64,000 nt of DNA from the NCBI GenBank assembly GCA_030587405.1, contig JAUQZD010000050.1, positions 124,001 through 188,000 on the forward strand, written 5' to 3'. This DNA comes from Candidatus Freyrarchaeum guaymasense. GTDB taxonomy: Archaea; Asgardarchaeota; Jordarchaeia; Jordarchaeales; Freyrarchaeaceae. Below, in pieces: positions 1-9,584 of the stretch. How positions within the stretch are numbered: position 1 is the stretch's first letter; each line of letters starts with the position of its first letter. Position numbers and translations under genes: made by a program. The notes under the pieces are model-generated. The model was not told the origin of the DNA. It saw only the letters and a program-made list of their open reading frames with translations, and ran no database searches.

Positions 1-827
1 GCTACCTCATGTATCGGGACATGGCCGGGTCCTTCCACTATTGCCTGAACACCCTTCTCCCTAGCCCTTTCAACCAGCTGACTTATAACCAGTAATTCCT
101 CGATTTGAGCTGGATCTGTTGCGTCATGTATGCATCCAGGTCTAAGACCGTCCCCTAAACTTAACGTTAAATCATACTCCTTTGCTATTTCAAGCAAGTA
201 ATCGTAATTTGCATAGAATGGATTTTCCTTGTCGTGATGAAGGATCCAAGCAGCATGAAAGGTTCCACCTCTACTCACCATTGGAATTATCCTTTTACTT
301 TCTAATAGACGCTTCAAGCTGCTCTTCGTCACCCCTGCATGAACGGTTACGAAGTCGACACCATCCTTAGCATGACGTTCAACAGCATTAAACATATCAT
401 CTTCATCCATATCCACTATGGCACCTTTCCTCTTAGCAGCCTCTATGCCTGCTTGATATATTGGAACAGTACCAACTGGAACCCTGACGTTTTTCAGTAT
501 CGCCCTCCTTATGGCATCTATGCTTCCTCCCGTGCTAAGATCCATTATGGTATCTGCACCATAATTAATAGCAATCTCCGCTTTTCTAAGCTCCAAATCA
601 ATATCATGAATATTAGGTGAGGAACCAATGTTAGCGTTAATTTTAGTTCTTAACCCCTTCCCTAAACCTAATGGCTTTATCTCACGCAGCACATTCCTAA
701 CTATGACGACTTCTCCTCTACCAAGTAACCGCATCAACCTTTCAGGAAGGACATCCTCCTCCTCCGCAACAGACTTTACTTCATCGGTCAAAGTCGAACG
801 ACGAGCTAATTCCATCCTCGTTGTCAA
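1..827 (-). CDS. thiC: phosphomethylpyrimidine synthase ThiC, 5' part (runs off left edge)
   Basis: Radical-SAM enzyme that rearranges aminoimidazole ribotide to HMP phosphate, the pyrimidine half of thiamine. The leftward frame holds about 275 residues, roughly the N-terminal two thirds of the family. Visible motifs include NANIGSSPN, MDLSTGG, VPVGTVPIYQA, FVTVHAGV, MVSRGGT, SLGDGLRPG and, at the edge, EGPGHVP. The C-terminal CX2CX4C cluster lies outside the window. The start is taken as TTG at 827 because GGAGG sits 7 nt upstream; the first ATG is at 815. A TATA-like element and a palindrome lie just upstream. Family assignment is certain. Confidence 0.95.
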   Translation of the reverse strand, partial: MTTRMELARRSTLTDEVKSVAEEEDVLPERLMRLLGRGEVVIVRNVLREIKPLGLGKGLRTKINANIGSSPNIHDIDLELRKAEIAINYGADTIMDLSTGGSIDAIRRAILKNVRVPVGTVPIYQAGIEAAKRKGAIVDMDEDDMFNAVERHAKDGVDFVTVHAGVTKSSLKRLLESKRIIPMVSRGGTFHAAWILHHDKENPFYANYDYLLEIAKEYDLTLSLGDGLRPGCIHDATDPAQIEELLVISQLVERAREKGVQAIVEGPGHVPIHEV

Positions 828-879
828 ATCAACGCCTCCGAAACAAAGAACATCCTTGCTAGAGATACTTCATCATAGA

Positions 880-904
880 GGTTATAAAAGGTTAACTTTT
901 AACC
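880..904 (-). promoter_or_regulatory. thiC promoter with overlapping palindrome
   Basis: Read on the minus strand, a TATA-like CTTTTATAAC (about 881-890) lies about 55-65 nt before the thiC TTG. It abuts an inverted repeat GGTTAA-ctt-TTAACC (890-904). A perfect 6-bp palindrome against the TATA/BRE is where an archaeal repressor or activator would bind. Control of thiC by a thiamine-responsive HTH protein is inference. I see no TPP-riboswitch consensus in the short leader. Confidence 0.4.
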
Positions 905-1109
905 TCCTTTAAGAAGAACAAACCTTCAAGTTTAAGACCAACAGCTACAGAAAACAAACAGGACGAACAGTAAATCGTGAAAGCAACATAGCGTAACATA
1001 ATACTAACCACGAAAAGTACAGTATAAAAGGAAAGAGTAAATTTTTTAAATGAAAGATAAGCATTCTTTTCGGATAACAAAAGACAGAAAACAAATGGAG
1101 GAAAACCTA

Positions 1110-1364
1110 ATGTCGGGAAGCCAACCTCTCGCCGTACTACAGAAAGCAGTTAACAACCTCATTCTTGTAAAGTTAAAAGATGGCAGAATGATTCAAGGGC
1201 GATTAGCCCACATAGACTCTTACATGAACCTATGCCTCACGAATGCAGAGGAGCTTGACGAGGACGGGCCGATTGCAAGGTATGGAGAAGTATTTATTAG
1301 AGGAAACAATATCCTGTTTATTAAACCGGATCTTACGGAGGAATATCCAGCTGAAAGGAAGTGA
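1110..1364 (+). CDS. Sm-like RNA-binding protein (LSm)
   Basis: An 84-residue archaeal LSm/SmAP protein that forms heptameric rings binding U-rich RNA. The Sm1 motif spans about residues 9-43 (VKLKDGRMIQGRL, then DSYMNL). The Sm2 motif is IRGNNILFI near residue 65. The start at 1110 is chosen because GGAGG (1097-1101) lies 8 nt upstream; in-frame ATGs at 1050 and 1095 lack this. The length is typical of the family. A TATA-like element occurs at about 1040-1050. It faces the COG2433 gene convergently. Confidence 0.9.
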   Translation: MSGSQPLAVLQKAVNNLILVKLKDGRMIQGRLAHIDSYMNLCLTNAEELDEDGPIARYGEVFIRGNNILFIKPDLTEEYPAERK

Positions 1365-1419
1365 AGTCCTCGGAAAGTAAATAGTTTGTTTTAATTTCGT
1401 TTCAGCAGCATTGTAATGG

Positions 1420-3450
1420 TTATTTGCCATTGAGTTCACGTTGCCTTTCCCGCCTGTAATCTTCCAGTAGTTCTTCCAGTTGTAGTTCTCTTCTTCTTTG
1501 CTCGGTTTTCTCTTTTTCTTCGAAATACTTCAGTAAGATCGTATCGAACTCTTTTTTGTCGACGACTGCAAACTCATCAAGTTGTTTAATGTTAATTTTG
1601 CCTGATGATATGACGGGGATATTGGCTTCTGAAAAGGCTTCGAGTGCCATGTGGGACATTTTCGTCTTCGAAATAATAGCTTTTACTTTTCGGTCTATCA
1701 GGATGGATGCTGTGGCTTTCCCTCCGCCGCTACCGTCTAAAAAGTATACGATGTCTCCTTCTTTTATCCCTACTTTCTCGTCTGTTTTATGTATTTCACT
1801 TCGAGTGAAGGATTTTATAACTTTAAGGGGGTACACGAGACCTCTTATCTCCATCATTCGCATTCTTTTCATGCTAGCAAGCTCTTGTCTCACCTTTGAG
1901 AGTTCATCCTTTAGCTGGAAGATTTCTCTTCGGAGGAACCTGTTTTCCTCTCTGTAGCGCTCCATGATCCTCTTGATTTCTTCAGGTGTACGTTCGAAAC
2001 GGGCGGACTCTAACGCTTCCTTTAGGGAGCGGTTTTCCTCTTCCAACCGTTTCACTTCGGAGGCTAAACGGAGGTTTTGCTCTTTAACTCTGATGAGGCT
2101 ACGTCTTAGATCCTTAATCTTAGTCCTATACGCTTTTAGCTTCCTGAGCAAGTCGTCAAGATTGGGCTGCCGGAAAGGTACGGGTTTCCTTTCCTCTTCA
2201 ACTTTAGGGCTTGAAAGAAGGTTTATCGCCTCAGAGATGGAAACACCCTTTAAGATCATCATCTTCAGCTGGTCGATTGGAACGTGGAGACCCAAAGATT
2301 TAACACGTACTTCAGCCTTCTCGAACTTATTCTTAAATGTATAGAAGGCCTTTAAGGCGGATGCTAAAGCGTCCCGTTGATGTGAATCTTGGATTTTCAC
2401 GTGATTCTCCTCTAAATATCTTTGTACGATCTCTCTTTTTTCAGATACTGTGAGAGACCTTGGAGGATAGAAAACCCGTGAATTCAGTATTCCAGCTAGT
2501 TTCTCCAGTAAGGTTGGTGGTGGAGAAACGTCTGAGGCAAGCAAAACAGGGATGCCGAAGCTTGTAAGTTTTCTAACAAGCTCCTTCCTCGAGAGCTCTT
2601 TCTCACTATGTAGAAATAGGAGATTACCGTTAAGGTCTAGTACTGCAACGCCGCAGGTGATGCCAGGATCGATACCTACAATTAGGCCTCTTTTTAATGT
2701 TGAAACGCCAGGGCTGGGTAGGAGAGGGATCCACTCCAGTCGTTCTAGCAGGATCGGTTGGACGGTGATTATTACGTCGCCCCTGTAGGGTTTAACAACT
2801 TGCTCGACTTTACTCCTGTTGGCGTAAACAATGAAGTGGCTATGCTTTATTCCCCCTTCAACGTCTTCGGTGTAAAGGTCATACTCCAATCCGTATTCGT
2901 TTAGGCGTCTTTGAACTTCCTTGGTGGTTTGAAGAATTAAGTTGTACATGCGTCTCTTGAAGCGTTCTGAACTCCATCCGCCATGACCTGGACAACGCCC
3001 TCTTGAAATCACTATTTTCGTTTCATCTTCAAATGCCCTCACAATGTAACCTATACCCTTGGCGGCAAGCCTAGCACATATTTCAGCAGCCTTAAGGGGG
3101 GTTAAACTTCCAACGGGGAAACCATTTTGGGAGGCTAAAACTGAAAGAGGCACCATCCCGTCTACCGGCGACCCGGTTACTTGCACCAGCCTGGTAGAAG
3201 GGGGGCATCTTGTCATGAAGGAAATTATTCCCTTCTGGTCTGAGGCCAGTTCGAAAACATTATCTAGTGCTATAATATCCGGCTTAACGTTGTTTATAAG
3301 GGATAGTAGACTTCTCTTATCGAGACAATCGTATGGTCTACCTTTTCCATCATCTAAAAGGAAGGCAGCATACTTTGGAGGCATTTTAGAGGAGGGGGAA
3401 CTCATAGGAAGAATGTCCACTCCAAGCACTTTCTTAAACGTCCCCTCCAA
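1420..3450 (-). CDS. COG2433/DUF460 protein, RNase H-fold possible nuclease
   Basis: A 676-residue archaeal protein of the DUF460 family, annotated in COGs as a possible RuvC/YqgF-type RNase H-fold nuclease. The N-terminal GVDILP and central VGIDPGITCGVAVLD (about residue 258) look like the first strands of RNase H-like domains. QDSHQRDALASALKAF near residue 365 carries the conserved acidic and helical end of that fold. Residues about 440-550 form a long charged coiled coil. The C-terminal third (about 555-640) contains a conserved small domain. TTG at 3450 is preceded by GGTGAT. Its cellular role is not established. Confidence 0.85.
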   Translation of the reverse strand: MEGTFKKVLGVDILPMSSPSSKMPPKYAAFLLDDGKGRPYDCLDKRSLLSLINNVKPDIIALDNVFELASDQKGIISFMTRCPPSTRLVQVTGSPVDGMVPLSVLASQNGFPVGSLTPLKAAEICARLAAKGIGYIVRAFEDETKIVISRGRCPGHGGWSSERFKRRMYNLILQTTKEVQRRLNEYGLEYDLYTEDVEGGIKHSHFIVYANRSKVEQVVKPYRGDVIITVQPILLERLEWIPLLPSPGVSTLKRGLIVGIDPGITCGVAVLDLNGNLLFLHSEKELSRKELVRKLTSFGIPVLLASDVSPPPTLLEKLAGILNSRVFYPPRSLTVSEKREIVQRYLEENHVKIQDSHQRDALASALKAFYTFKNKFEKAEVRVKSLGLHVPIDQLKMMILKGVSISEAINLLSSPKVEEERKPVPFRQPNLDDLLRKLKAYRTKIKDLRRSLIRVKEQNLRLASEVKRLEEENRSLKEALESARFERTPEEIKRIMERYREENRFLRREIFQLKDELSKVRQELASMKRMRMMEIRGLVYPLKVIKSFTRSEIHKTDEKVGIKEGDIVYFLDGSGGGKATASILIDRKVKAIISKTKMSHMALEAFSEANIPVISSGKINIKQLDEFAVVDKKEFDTILLKYFEEKEKTEQRRRELQLEELLEDYRRERQRELNGK

Positions 3451-3505
3451 CTCGAATCACCAGCTTGAATAATGAAATTTAGTAGCCTATTAATTAACCT
3501 AGAAA

Positions 3506-4381
3506 TTACTTGGTGACGTAATTTAGAACCTCGGTTAGATCTAACGTTACGTTAAATTTTCGTTTAAAAAAGGACAGCACATTGCGTATATCTCTTTCGA
3601 GCAAGTACTGTGAAGAGGGATGGTTAAGATCTGTATACTGAGGCCAGTCAATTAAAGCAATATGCAAATCGGGTTTTAAAATAACATTGTACTCGCTTAG
3701 GTCACCGTGAATAATGCCGCACCGGTATGCTAAACGTACGTTTTCTATTATTTCCTCGAGAACACGATATGGCTTAGGTATAAATTTACATTTAACAAGT
3801 TCATCTCCTTCTACAAAGTCCATGACTACGATATGTCTATTGCATGATATTGGCTCTGGGACGGCTACACCTTCAGCACTTAAAAGCTTTAGTACGGAAA
3901 ATTCTCTTTTAGCTGATTTACGGGATGCGTGAAACCATTCCCTTTGAAGAGACGAGGTGTTAACGTACCCTCTAACCCTTTTAGCGTGTATAAAACTAGG
4001 CCTACCTATCCTGTGTGCTTTAACAACCACTCTCCTACCCGAGGGCGTGACAGCATCGTAAACGTCAGATTCCTTTCCTACACCTAACGCTATACCAAAT
4101 GACTCAAGCACACCCGAATTTACAAGCGAGTTTAAAGCTAAAGCGTCATATCCGTGAACCGTTAACCTGTATCCCACGTAATCCCCTATCCACCTTACAA
4201 CAAGCTTGAACTCGTGAAGCTTCTTTAAATGACGTAAAGCCTTCTCTTCGCTAAAAGGCGCCGTTTCCATTATGAACTCTATTGGGACAAAATTATATGA
4301 TTCCATTCCTCTTTCAAGTATTGAAAGAATTACGTAATCATCGAAATTTAGCCTGCAAAGATTTTTCGCTAATTGCCTCAT
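3506..4381 (-). CDS. rio2: RIO2 atypical protein kinase/ATPase
   Basis: Archaeal RIO2, an atypical serine kinase/ATPase that acts in small ribosomal subunit maturation. An N-terminal winged-helix domain spans about residues 1-85. The nucleotide-binding loop GVGKESDVY is at about 100-108, the predicted lysine in VVVKAHR at 121, the catalytic HGDLSEYN at 225-232 and the metal-binding IDWPQ at 244-248. All catalytic residues are present, and 291 residues is full length for archaea. The start is ATG at 4381. It is transcribed leftward toward the COG2433 gene. Confidence 0.95.
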   Translation of the reverse strand: MRQLAKNLCRLNFDDYVILSILERGMESYNFVPIEFIMETAPFSEEKALRHLKKLHEFKLVVRWIGDYVGYRLTVHGYDALALNSLVNSGVLESFGIALGVGKESDVYDAVTPSGRRVVVKAHRIGRPSFIHAKRVRGYVNTSSLQREWFHASRKSAKREFSVLKLLSAEGVAVPEPISCNRHIVVMDFVEGDELVKCKFIPKPYRVLEEIIENVRLAYRCGIIHGDLSEYNVILKPDLHIALIDWPQYTDLNHPSSQYLLERDIRNVLSFFKRKFNVTLDLTEVLNYVTK

Positions 4382-4610
4382 TTACCATTTCACCTAGTAG
4401 CAACTAAGATAGGGAGGGCTTTTATTCTTCTCGGTTGTAAATATCTGAAGAATGATTTTCCATATTGGATAAATTTTGTTATTTAAAGAAGGAAAATTCA
4501 AATTTTTAGTTTTCTCTCGTAAAAACATATAGATAAAATTTATAAGTTATTACAGTTAATTATGCTTTGAAAAAAGGATTTCAAAAATAAAAAGCCACGG
4601 TGAGAAGTGG

Positions 4611-4898
4611 ATGAGCAGTGAAGAAGAGTTAATGGTAAACGACAAAAAGGTGACGAGAATAGCGAAGGCACTATCTTCTGAGACAAGATGGGAGATATTG
4701 AAGCTCCTTCGTAATAAGAAGATGGATGTAAGTAGAATAGCTGAAACCCTTAAGCAAACTGAAGCCAACATTTCAGCTCAAATTAAAATATTAGAGAAGG
4801 CAGGATTGATAAGAAGCCATTATGCTCCAGGGCAGCACGGAGTTAAGAAAATATGTGAGCCAGCGGTGAAGAGAATAGTAATAGTCCTCTCAGAGTAG
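4611..4898 (+). CDS. ArsR-family winged-helix transcriptional regulator
   Basis: A 95-residue protein with an ArsR-type HTH: RIAKALSSETRWEILKLL, then MDVSRIAETLKQTEANISAQIKILEKAGLI, then a wing ending in HGVKKICEP. No CxC metal-binding pair is visible, so it may not be a metal sensor. The promoter has a TATA-like AAATTTATAAG at 4536-4545, about 70 nt before the ATG. It stands alone between the leftward rio2 and herA genes, so its target is unknown. Confidence 0.85.
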   Translation: MSSEEELMVNDKKVTRIAKALSSETRWEILKLLRNKKMDVSRIAETLKQTEANISAQIKILEKAGLIRSHYAPGQHGVKKICEPAVKRIVIVLSE

Positions 4899-4928
4899 GA
4901 GGTTAACCAGTTTAACCGAGGCTAATTT

Positions 4929-6419
4929 TTATTGGAGGTCATAGGTTAGTTCGAATCGCTTAGCAGCGTTTTCTATGGTTTCTTCATACATAGACTCTTT
5001 CGTTCTTTTCTTTCTTATTTTAACGAAAAGTGGGGCGTTAACCGCGCTACCAACTATTAATGCTTCCCCTACAGGCAGGTCGGCTATCATGCCCAGTATT
5101 TCTCGTGTAATCATTTCTGAGGAGAACTCTATCGCTTTAAGGTCGTTCGGGTTTGTTACACGGAGAATGATGTGTGTGTTAGCTTGGCTAAGAACTGTTG
5201 TTGCAAGCCTCACAGGTCGCTGCGATATTAGGCAGAGGGCCATGTGGAATTTCCGGCCCTCCCTCGCCACAGTCTCGATCACGCTCTTGGAGATAGCAAG
5301 TTCCTGCTTAGCCTCTGGACAGAACTGATGAGCTTCCTCCAAAACTATCAGGGTAGGAGGGATTCTGCCGCGACGTCTTAGCTCGAAGAAACGTTGAACA
5401 ATATAACCGACGATCATCTGTTTAATCCTAAGACTTAGTATTTCACTTAAATCTAGAATTGAAAGGTGGCCAGGTTTAGCTAAACTTGCAAGGTCAGGGT
5501 TTTCATTAACTCCAAACAATTTAGTGTCCTCCAGATCATAAAGCCACCCTAGGAGAGCATCTTTAGTCCTGGGATTAATCTTCTCGTCTGTTTCGATAAA
5601 AGATATTACGTCTGAAAGGGAATACATGCCGTTACTAGATGACCTCACTTCTGAAAGAATACGCCCTAACTCCCTAACCTGAACAGGAGTCATTTCGGGC
5701 TGAAACATGGCTAACTGTCTCTCGGTGAGGATGGGTGTAGCGAGCTGCACGTAAGAACCCTTAAGAAGTGAGACGCGTGATTTATACGCTTCACCGCTTT
5801 CAGCTAAAGCCCCATATTCCCCATGGACGTCAACTACTAGAGCAAAAAGCCTTCCATCCTCTCTACGCCTTGAAAGAAGTTCTTCTAAGAGAACCGTCGC
5901 GAGATAGGACTTCCCCGAGCCGCTCATAGCAAGGATCGCCAGGTGCTTCTGAAGAAGACGTGTCATGTTGATCTTAACTGGTACGTTATTATGCCGCATA
6001 AAGCCGATTTCCAGCCCTTTTTCTTCATCTAACCCAAAGAACTTTGAAAGAACCTTGCTATCAGCTAGGTAAACTCTTTCTCCTGGGGAAGGAGGAAACA
6101 TTACCCTGTCAAAACCTTCATCCCTGAGAACGCCTAAGGGCTTGGCTGACGCTATAAGCATATCCCACCTATCGCATGGAAAAACAGATTGAAAGCTGAC
6201 ACCGCCTTTTTCGAGTTCTTTAACTGCTTCGGCATGATAATAAAAGCGGTTGGTCTTTAGTATCTCCTGTATGACGGCTATCAGTAAGCCCTCTTCCGTT
6301 TCAAGCTGTATAAACTGTCCTTTTCTAATAAGCCTTTCTCCCGAGGAAGTCACGACAAAACTGAACTTAGAAGTTGTAGGCCCGTCGTCGGTGCATATCA
6401 CAGTTCCGACGGCATCCAT
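4929..6419 (-). CDS. herA: HerA bipolar DNA helicase/translocase
   Basis: A 496-residue hexameric DNA translocase that works with NurA to resect double-strand breaks. An N-terminal HAS beta-barrel spans about residues 1-80. Walker A (MSGSGKSY) is at about 165-172 and Walker B LIVLEEAHQF at about 357-366. The CLISQRPVRL sensor and LILRVTNPNDL are also visible. ATG at 6419 follows GAGGTGAAAG. The start is only 9 nt after the nurA stop, giving a nurA-herA operon. Domain order and length match canonical HerA. A second, very different HerA-like ATPase lies at 33-36 kb. Confidence 0.95.
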   Translation of the reverse strand: MDAVGTVICTDDGPTTSKFSFVVTSSGERLIRKGQFIQLETEEGLLIAVIQEILKTNRFYYHAEAVKELEKGGVSFQSVFPCDRWDMLIASAKPLGVLRDEGFDRVMFPPSPGERVYLADSKVLSKFFGLDEEKGLEIGFMRHNNVPVKINMTRLLQKHLAILAMSGSGKSYLATVLLEELLSRRREDGRLFALVVDVHGEYGALAESGEAYKSRVSLLKGSYVQLATPILTERQLAMFQPEMTPVQVRELGRILSEVRSSSNGMYSLSDVISFIETDEKINPRTKDALLGWLYDLEDTKLFGVNENPDLASLAKPGHLSILDLSEILSLRIKQMIVGYIVQRFFELRRRGRIPPTLIVLEEAHQFCPEAKQELAISKSVIETVAREGRKFHMALCLISQRPVRLATTVLSQANTHIILRVTNPNDLKAIEFSSEMITREILGMIADLPVGEALIVGSAVNAPLFVKIRKKRTKESMYEETIENAAKRFELTYDLQ

Positions 6420-6428
6420 TCTTTCACC

Positions 6429-7586
6429 TCAGAAAGGGGGGAAAGACTTATTTCTAAGCTTGAACAGATGTGGGGGAAGCCCTATTTTGTGTATAAGTTG
6501 ATCGCATATGAAGTTCATTTCTTTTTCAGCCAGTTTTACTTGAGCGTGAGCTTCTAGTTGAACGGATGGAAGCGCGTACTCAGGATGATGACTTGAGAGG
6601 GACATGACAGCTGACGTGATCTTCCTAGCGGAGGTTATTGGGTCGCCTAGGGCTAAAAACTCCACTCTTAAAGGCATGTCGAACTCTGCGGGTTTAACAT
6701 ATGTGACGTATATTTTATCACGCCAATCTCCGCTAATGTCCTTCAGGGTTGGATGTAGTTCAGGGTTTTCCGAGTATTTTAGGATTGTGCTCCTTTCACC
6801 CTTATCTAACAATCTAAACAGGAAGTCTAGGTCAAGCATTTTCTGGATGAAGAAACGGTAGTCGAACGATAACACTTCTTTAACTATGTTGTTTCTCTGA
6901 GCAACCAACGGTGTGACTTTAGAAACCGTTTGAACGAAGCGGGTGCTACGGCTATCTTTGATTATGCCTGCTAAGGCTACGTCATTCTCTGAACACGTCT
7001 TGTAAAGTTTCTCGAATAAGCCCACCACTCTAAGATATTTTGACTCCAAGCTGGGGTTTAAGGGTTTGTCAGCGACTTGGGGGATTAATGAGCCATCTAG
7101 GAGGAGGAGGTCTATATCATACTCCCTTTGAACCTTTATTGCTACTTCCAGCTCGGAAGAAAGACGCTCAAGGCTGGCTGAAACTTCAAAATCAGCTTGG
7201 GAAAGAGGGTTCAGGTTAAAGACCACCTTAGGGGGAGGATACTCCTTAGGGTAATAGTACGCTTTAACTTTTCCACCAACCTCATACTTAAAAACTACCG
7301 CTACAGCCCTAACTAGGACGATGTCGAGTATTTGGAGGCTTCTGCTTAACATTCCTCCATCAACGCCCGTCACCTTCAGTCCCGTTAGGTCTACTGGCAG
7401 TACAGGATAAGACAGTTTACTTTCTATTATGTCGCTGAAGGCGGATCTTATTTTATTATCGAAAAAGTCATACTCCTTAATTTTTTTGAAGAAATTTACT
7501 AGCATTGCTCTTCCTTTCTCGAAGCGTCTCACCTCTGAAGCTATTTCATTTAGCTGCCCCTCTAAAGCCCAATCAGCCTTCACCAA
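6429..7586 (-). CDS. nurA: NurA 5'-3' nuclease
   Basis: RNase H-fold nuclease partner of HerA. Conserved acidic motifs are GVDGG (D76 from this start) and LLLDGSL (D164). Conserved features near the C-terminus include the GDPI segment and LEAHAQVKLAEKEM. The frame is open to an ATG at 7676, which would overlap the upstream permease gene by 34 nt. TTG at 7586 (or GTG at 7583) lies 6-9 nt behind a perfect GGAGG (7593-7597 on the minus strand) and gives a family-like N-terminus, so it is preferred: 385 residues. Confidence 0.92.
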   Translation of the reverse strand: MVKADWALEGQLNEIASEVRRFEKGRAMLVNFFKKIKEYDFFDNKIRSAFSDIIESKLSYPVLPVDLTGLKVTGVDGGMLSRSLQILDIVLVRAVAVVFKYEVGGKVKAYYYPKEYPPPKVVFNLNPLSQADFEVSASLERLSSELEVAIKVQREYDIDLLLLDGSLIPQVADKPLNPSLESKYLRVVGLFEKLYKTCSENDVALAGIIKDSRSTRFVQTVSKVTPLVAQRNNIVKEVLSFDYRFFIQKMLDLDFLFRLLDKGERSTILKYSENPELHPTLKDISGDWRDKIYVTYVKPAEFDMPLRVEFLALGDPITSARKITSAVMSLSSHHPEYALPSVQLEAHAQVKLAEKEMNFICDQLIHKIGLPPHLFKLRNKSFPPF

Positions 7587-7642
7587 TTGGTTCCTCCTAA
7601 GCTGGGAAGGAAGCCCATTGTTTTTAGGGGAGAAGGCTTTTT

Positions 7643-8650
7643 TCACTTTACTTCTCTTTTCTCTGTTATTAAACATGCCGATATTAGAGGTATAACTATT
7701 AAGAGAATTACGATGATTAGGGCGGTTCCGGGGTCAATCATTCTTGAGATGATTATTTGCGAGAAGAAGCCAGTCTGCTTTATTATGAGCCACATATTCT
7801 GGTAGTACTCTACGAACCCAAGTGAGTAAAAGTCTATGAGTTGATTGATTAGGTCCGGAATGTTGAAATATTTCGTGAATGATGCGATTCCTACCCCAGC
7901 GAATATCACGAGCATGTTGGGTAGGATTGATAGTAGGAGTAGGATTATCAGCGAGGTTACACCGGCAAGGATGGATCTATCTATTATTGAGGAAAAGAGA
8001 GAGGTTATCGCGCCTATGTCGAGGATAAAAATCCAAGTAAAGAAGATCAAAACGAGCAGCATGCTTATGGTTTCTGGTAGTCCTGTAAAGAGCATGCCTA
8101 AGGGTCCTAAAAGAGTTAAGGCATATGTAAAGTAAACTGTTGAGTATGCTAAAGCCGTGAGGGCAAAGCTCACCAGGGCGAAGGCTGCAAACTTGGTTAG
8201 GACGAGCTGTGTCCTGTAAACAGGCTTTGACACGTAAACAGGAAGGGTTCCCTTCTCCCTTTCAGCTGCAACAAGGCCGCATGTAAGGAGGGTAACTATA
8301 GCTATTATGGGTATATTAATGTAGTATGTTGTAGCCCCTAGGCTAGCTTGGATGAACCCTCTACGTATTATCAGAATACCCATGGCTGAGGCGAAAGCGT
8401 CGCTGAATGCGTCTATTACTCCTTCCTCGAGTATACCGTTCAAGAAAAAAGCTTTCTCTACCTCAAAGAGGAGCTGGGGGTACTGGCTGGTTGCATAAGA
8501 TACCAAAATCAATTGGACAGGGAGAAACATCAGTACTGCAAATACTACGAAAGTTTTAGTTTTGTAAATAGACTTGATTTCTTCCACGATCATATAGAAG
8601 CTCTGTGAAAGGACCGTGCTAACCCTTTTTACCAAGGTTTCTTCAACCAC
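7643..8650 (-). CDS. ABC-2 type transporter permease
   Basis: A 335-residue polytopic membrane protein with about six hydrophobic segments. The first is around residues 33-52. The amphipathic segment EREKGTLPVYVSKPV is typical of ABC-2 permeases and is followed by four or five more spans. GTG at 8650 follows GGAGGGGG and overlaps the end of the ATPase gene by 8 nt, implying translational coupling. With the ATPase it forms an exporter whose substrate is unknown. Confidence 0.85.
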   Translation of the reverse strand: MVEETLVKRVSTVLSQSFYMIVEEIKSIYKTKTFVVFAVLMFLPVQLILVSYATSQYPQLLFEVEKAFFLNGILEEGVIDAFSDAFASAMGILIIRRGFIQASLGATTYYINIPIIAIVTLLTCGLVAAEREKGTLPVYVSKPVYRTQLVLTKFAAFALVSFALTALAYSTVYFTYALTLLGPLGMLFTGLPETISMLLVLIFFTWIFILDIGAITSLFSSIIDRSILAGVTSLIILLLLSILPNMLVIFAGVGIASFTKYFNIPDLINQLIDFYSLGFVEYYQNMWLIIKQTGFFSQIIISRMIDPGTALIIVILLIVIPLISACLITEKREVK

Positions 8651-9584
8651 TTTCCCCCTCCTCCAAAGAAACTTCTGAAACTAACTGTAGGAAGACTTCT
8701 TGGAGGGTGTCACCGACAGGGGTAAACCTCATTAGCTGAGCATCAGCGTCAACTAAAACTTTAGGGATAAGCCTTTCAAGAAACCCAGGATTCGATGCGA
8801 ACATTATTATACGGTCGCCCTCAACGTGTGCTTCCACGCCTTTTTCGGTTAGAATGGAAAGCACCTCACTTGTCTTGTCAACCACCAGCTCGTACTTTTC
8901 CGCCTTCCTGCGAATCAACTCTCGCTTTATATCGTGGAGGCGGCCTTGCTTAATGGTCCTACCATGAAATATTATTCCGACATAGTCGCTTACAGTTTCA
9001 ACCTCTGAAAGGATGTGGCTCGAAAAGAAAATAGTCTTTCCTTCGCTGGCAAGCTCCTTAACTTTATCTAAAATTTCTTTTCTCCCTATTGGATCCAAAT
9101 TTGATGTGGGCTCATCGAGAATTATCAGGTCAGGGTCGCCCATTAACGCCTGAGCGAGGCCAAGCCTCTGCTTCATGCCAGCGCTTAGCGTCCCTATCGG
9201 CTGGTCTTCCCACCCTTCAAGGCCGACCCATACAAGGATGTCTCTGGCAGTTCTTTCAGCTTTAGATGGTTTCATATGGTTGAGAATTCCAACATACTTT
9301 AAGAAGTCTACACATAAAACATGATTGTGGTACTCTATTCTTTCAGGCAGGTAACCTATCCTCCTCCTAACTTCGTAGCTACCAGCTTTTCTACCAAACA
9401 CGTAGACTTCGCCACCATCAGGTTCTAACAGTCCAAGTATGATTTTTATCGTAGTAGTCTTCCCTGATCCGTTAGGACCTAAAAAACCAAAGCATACTCC
9501 CTCAGGGACTTCAAGGTTTACCTCGTGCAAAGCGACGAAGCGACCGAAAACCTTTCTGAGACCACGTATAGCCACAGCATTCAA
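8643..9584 (-). CDS. ABC transporter ATP-binding protein
   Basis: A 313-residue CcmA-type ABC ATPase. Walker A GPNGSGKT is at 36-43, signature LSAGMKQ at 133-139 and Walker B LIILDEP at 153-159, followed by the H-loop SSHILSE. The extra C-terminal domain of about 90 residues is usual in ABC-2 exporter ATPases. The TTG start overlaps the TGA of the upstream gene (TTGA) and has GGAGG 9 nt upstream. It energises the permease encoded next to it. Confidence 0.92.
   Translation of the reverse strand: MNAVAIRGLRKVFGRFVALHEVNLEVPEGVCFGFLGPNGSGKTTTIKIILGLLEPDGGEVYVFGRKAGSYEVRRRIGYLPERIEYHNHVLCVDFLKYVGILNHMKPSKAERTARDILVWVGLEGWEDQPIGTLSAGMKQRLGLAQALMGDPDLIILDEPTSNLDPIGRKEILDKVKELASEGKTIFFSSHILSEVETVSDYVGIIFHGRTIKQGRLHDIKRELIRRKAEKYELVVDKTSEVLSILTEKGVEAHVEGDRIIMFASNPGFLERLIPKVLVDADAQLMRFTPVGDTLQEVFLQLVSEVSLEEGESG

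Noticed and set aside
830..880. TPP riboswitch upstream of thiC
   Set aside because: The leader is only about 35 nt and lacks the thi-box consensus.
6429..7676. NurA start at ATG 7676
   Set aside because: It would overlap the upstream permease by 34 nt, while TTG 7586 has a perfect GGAGG and gives the family N-terminus.
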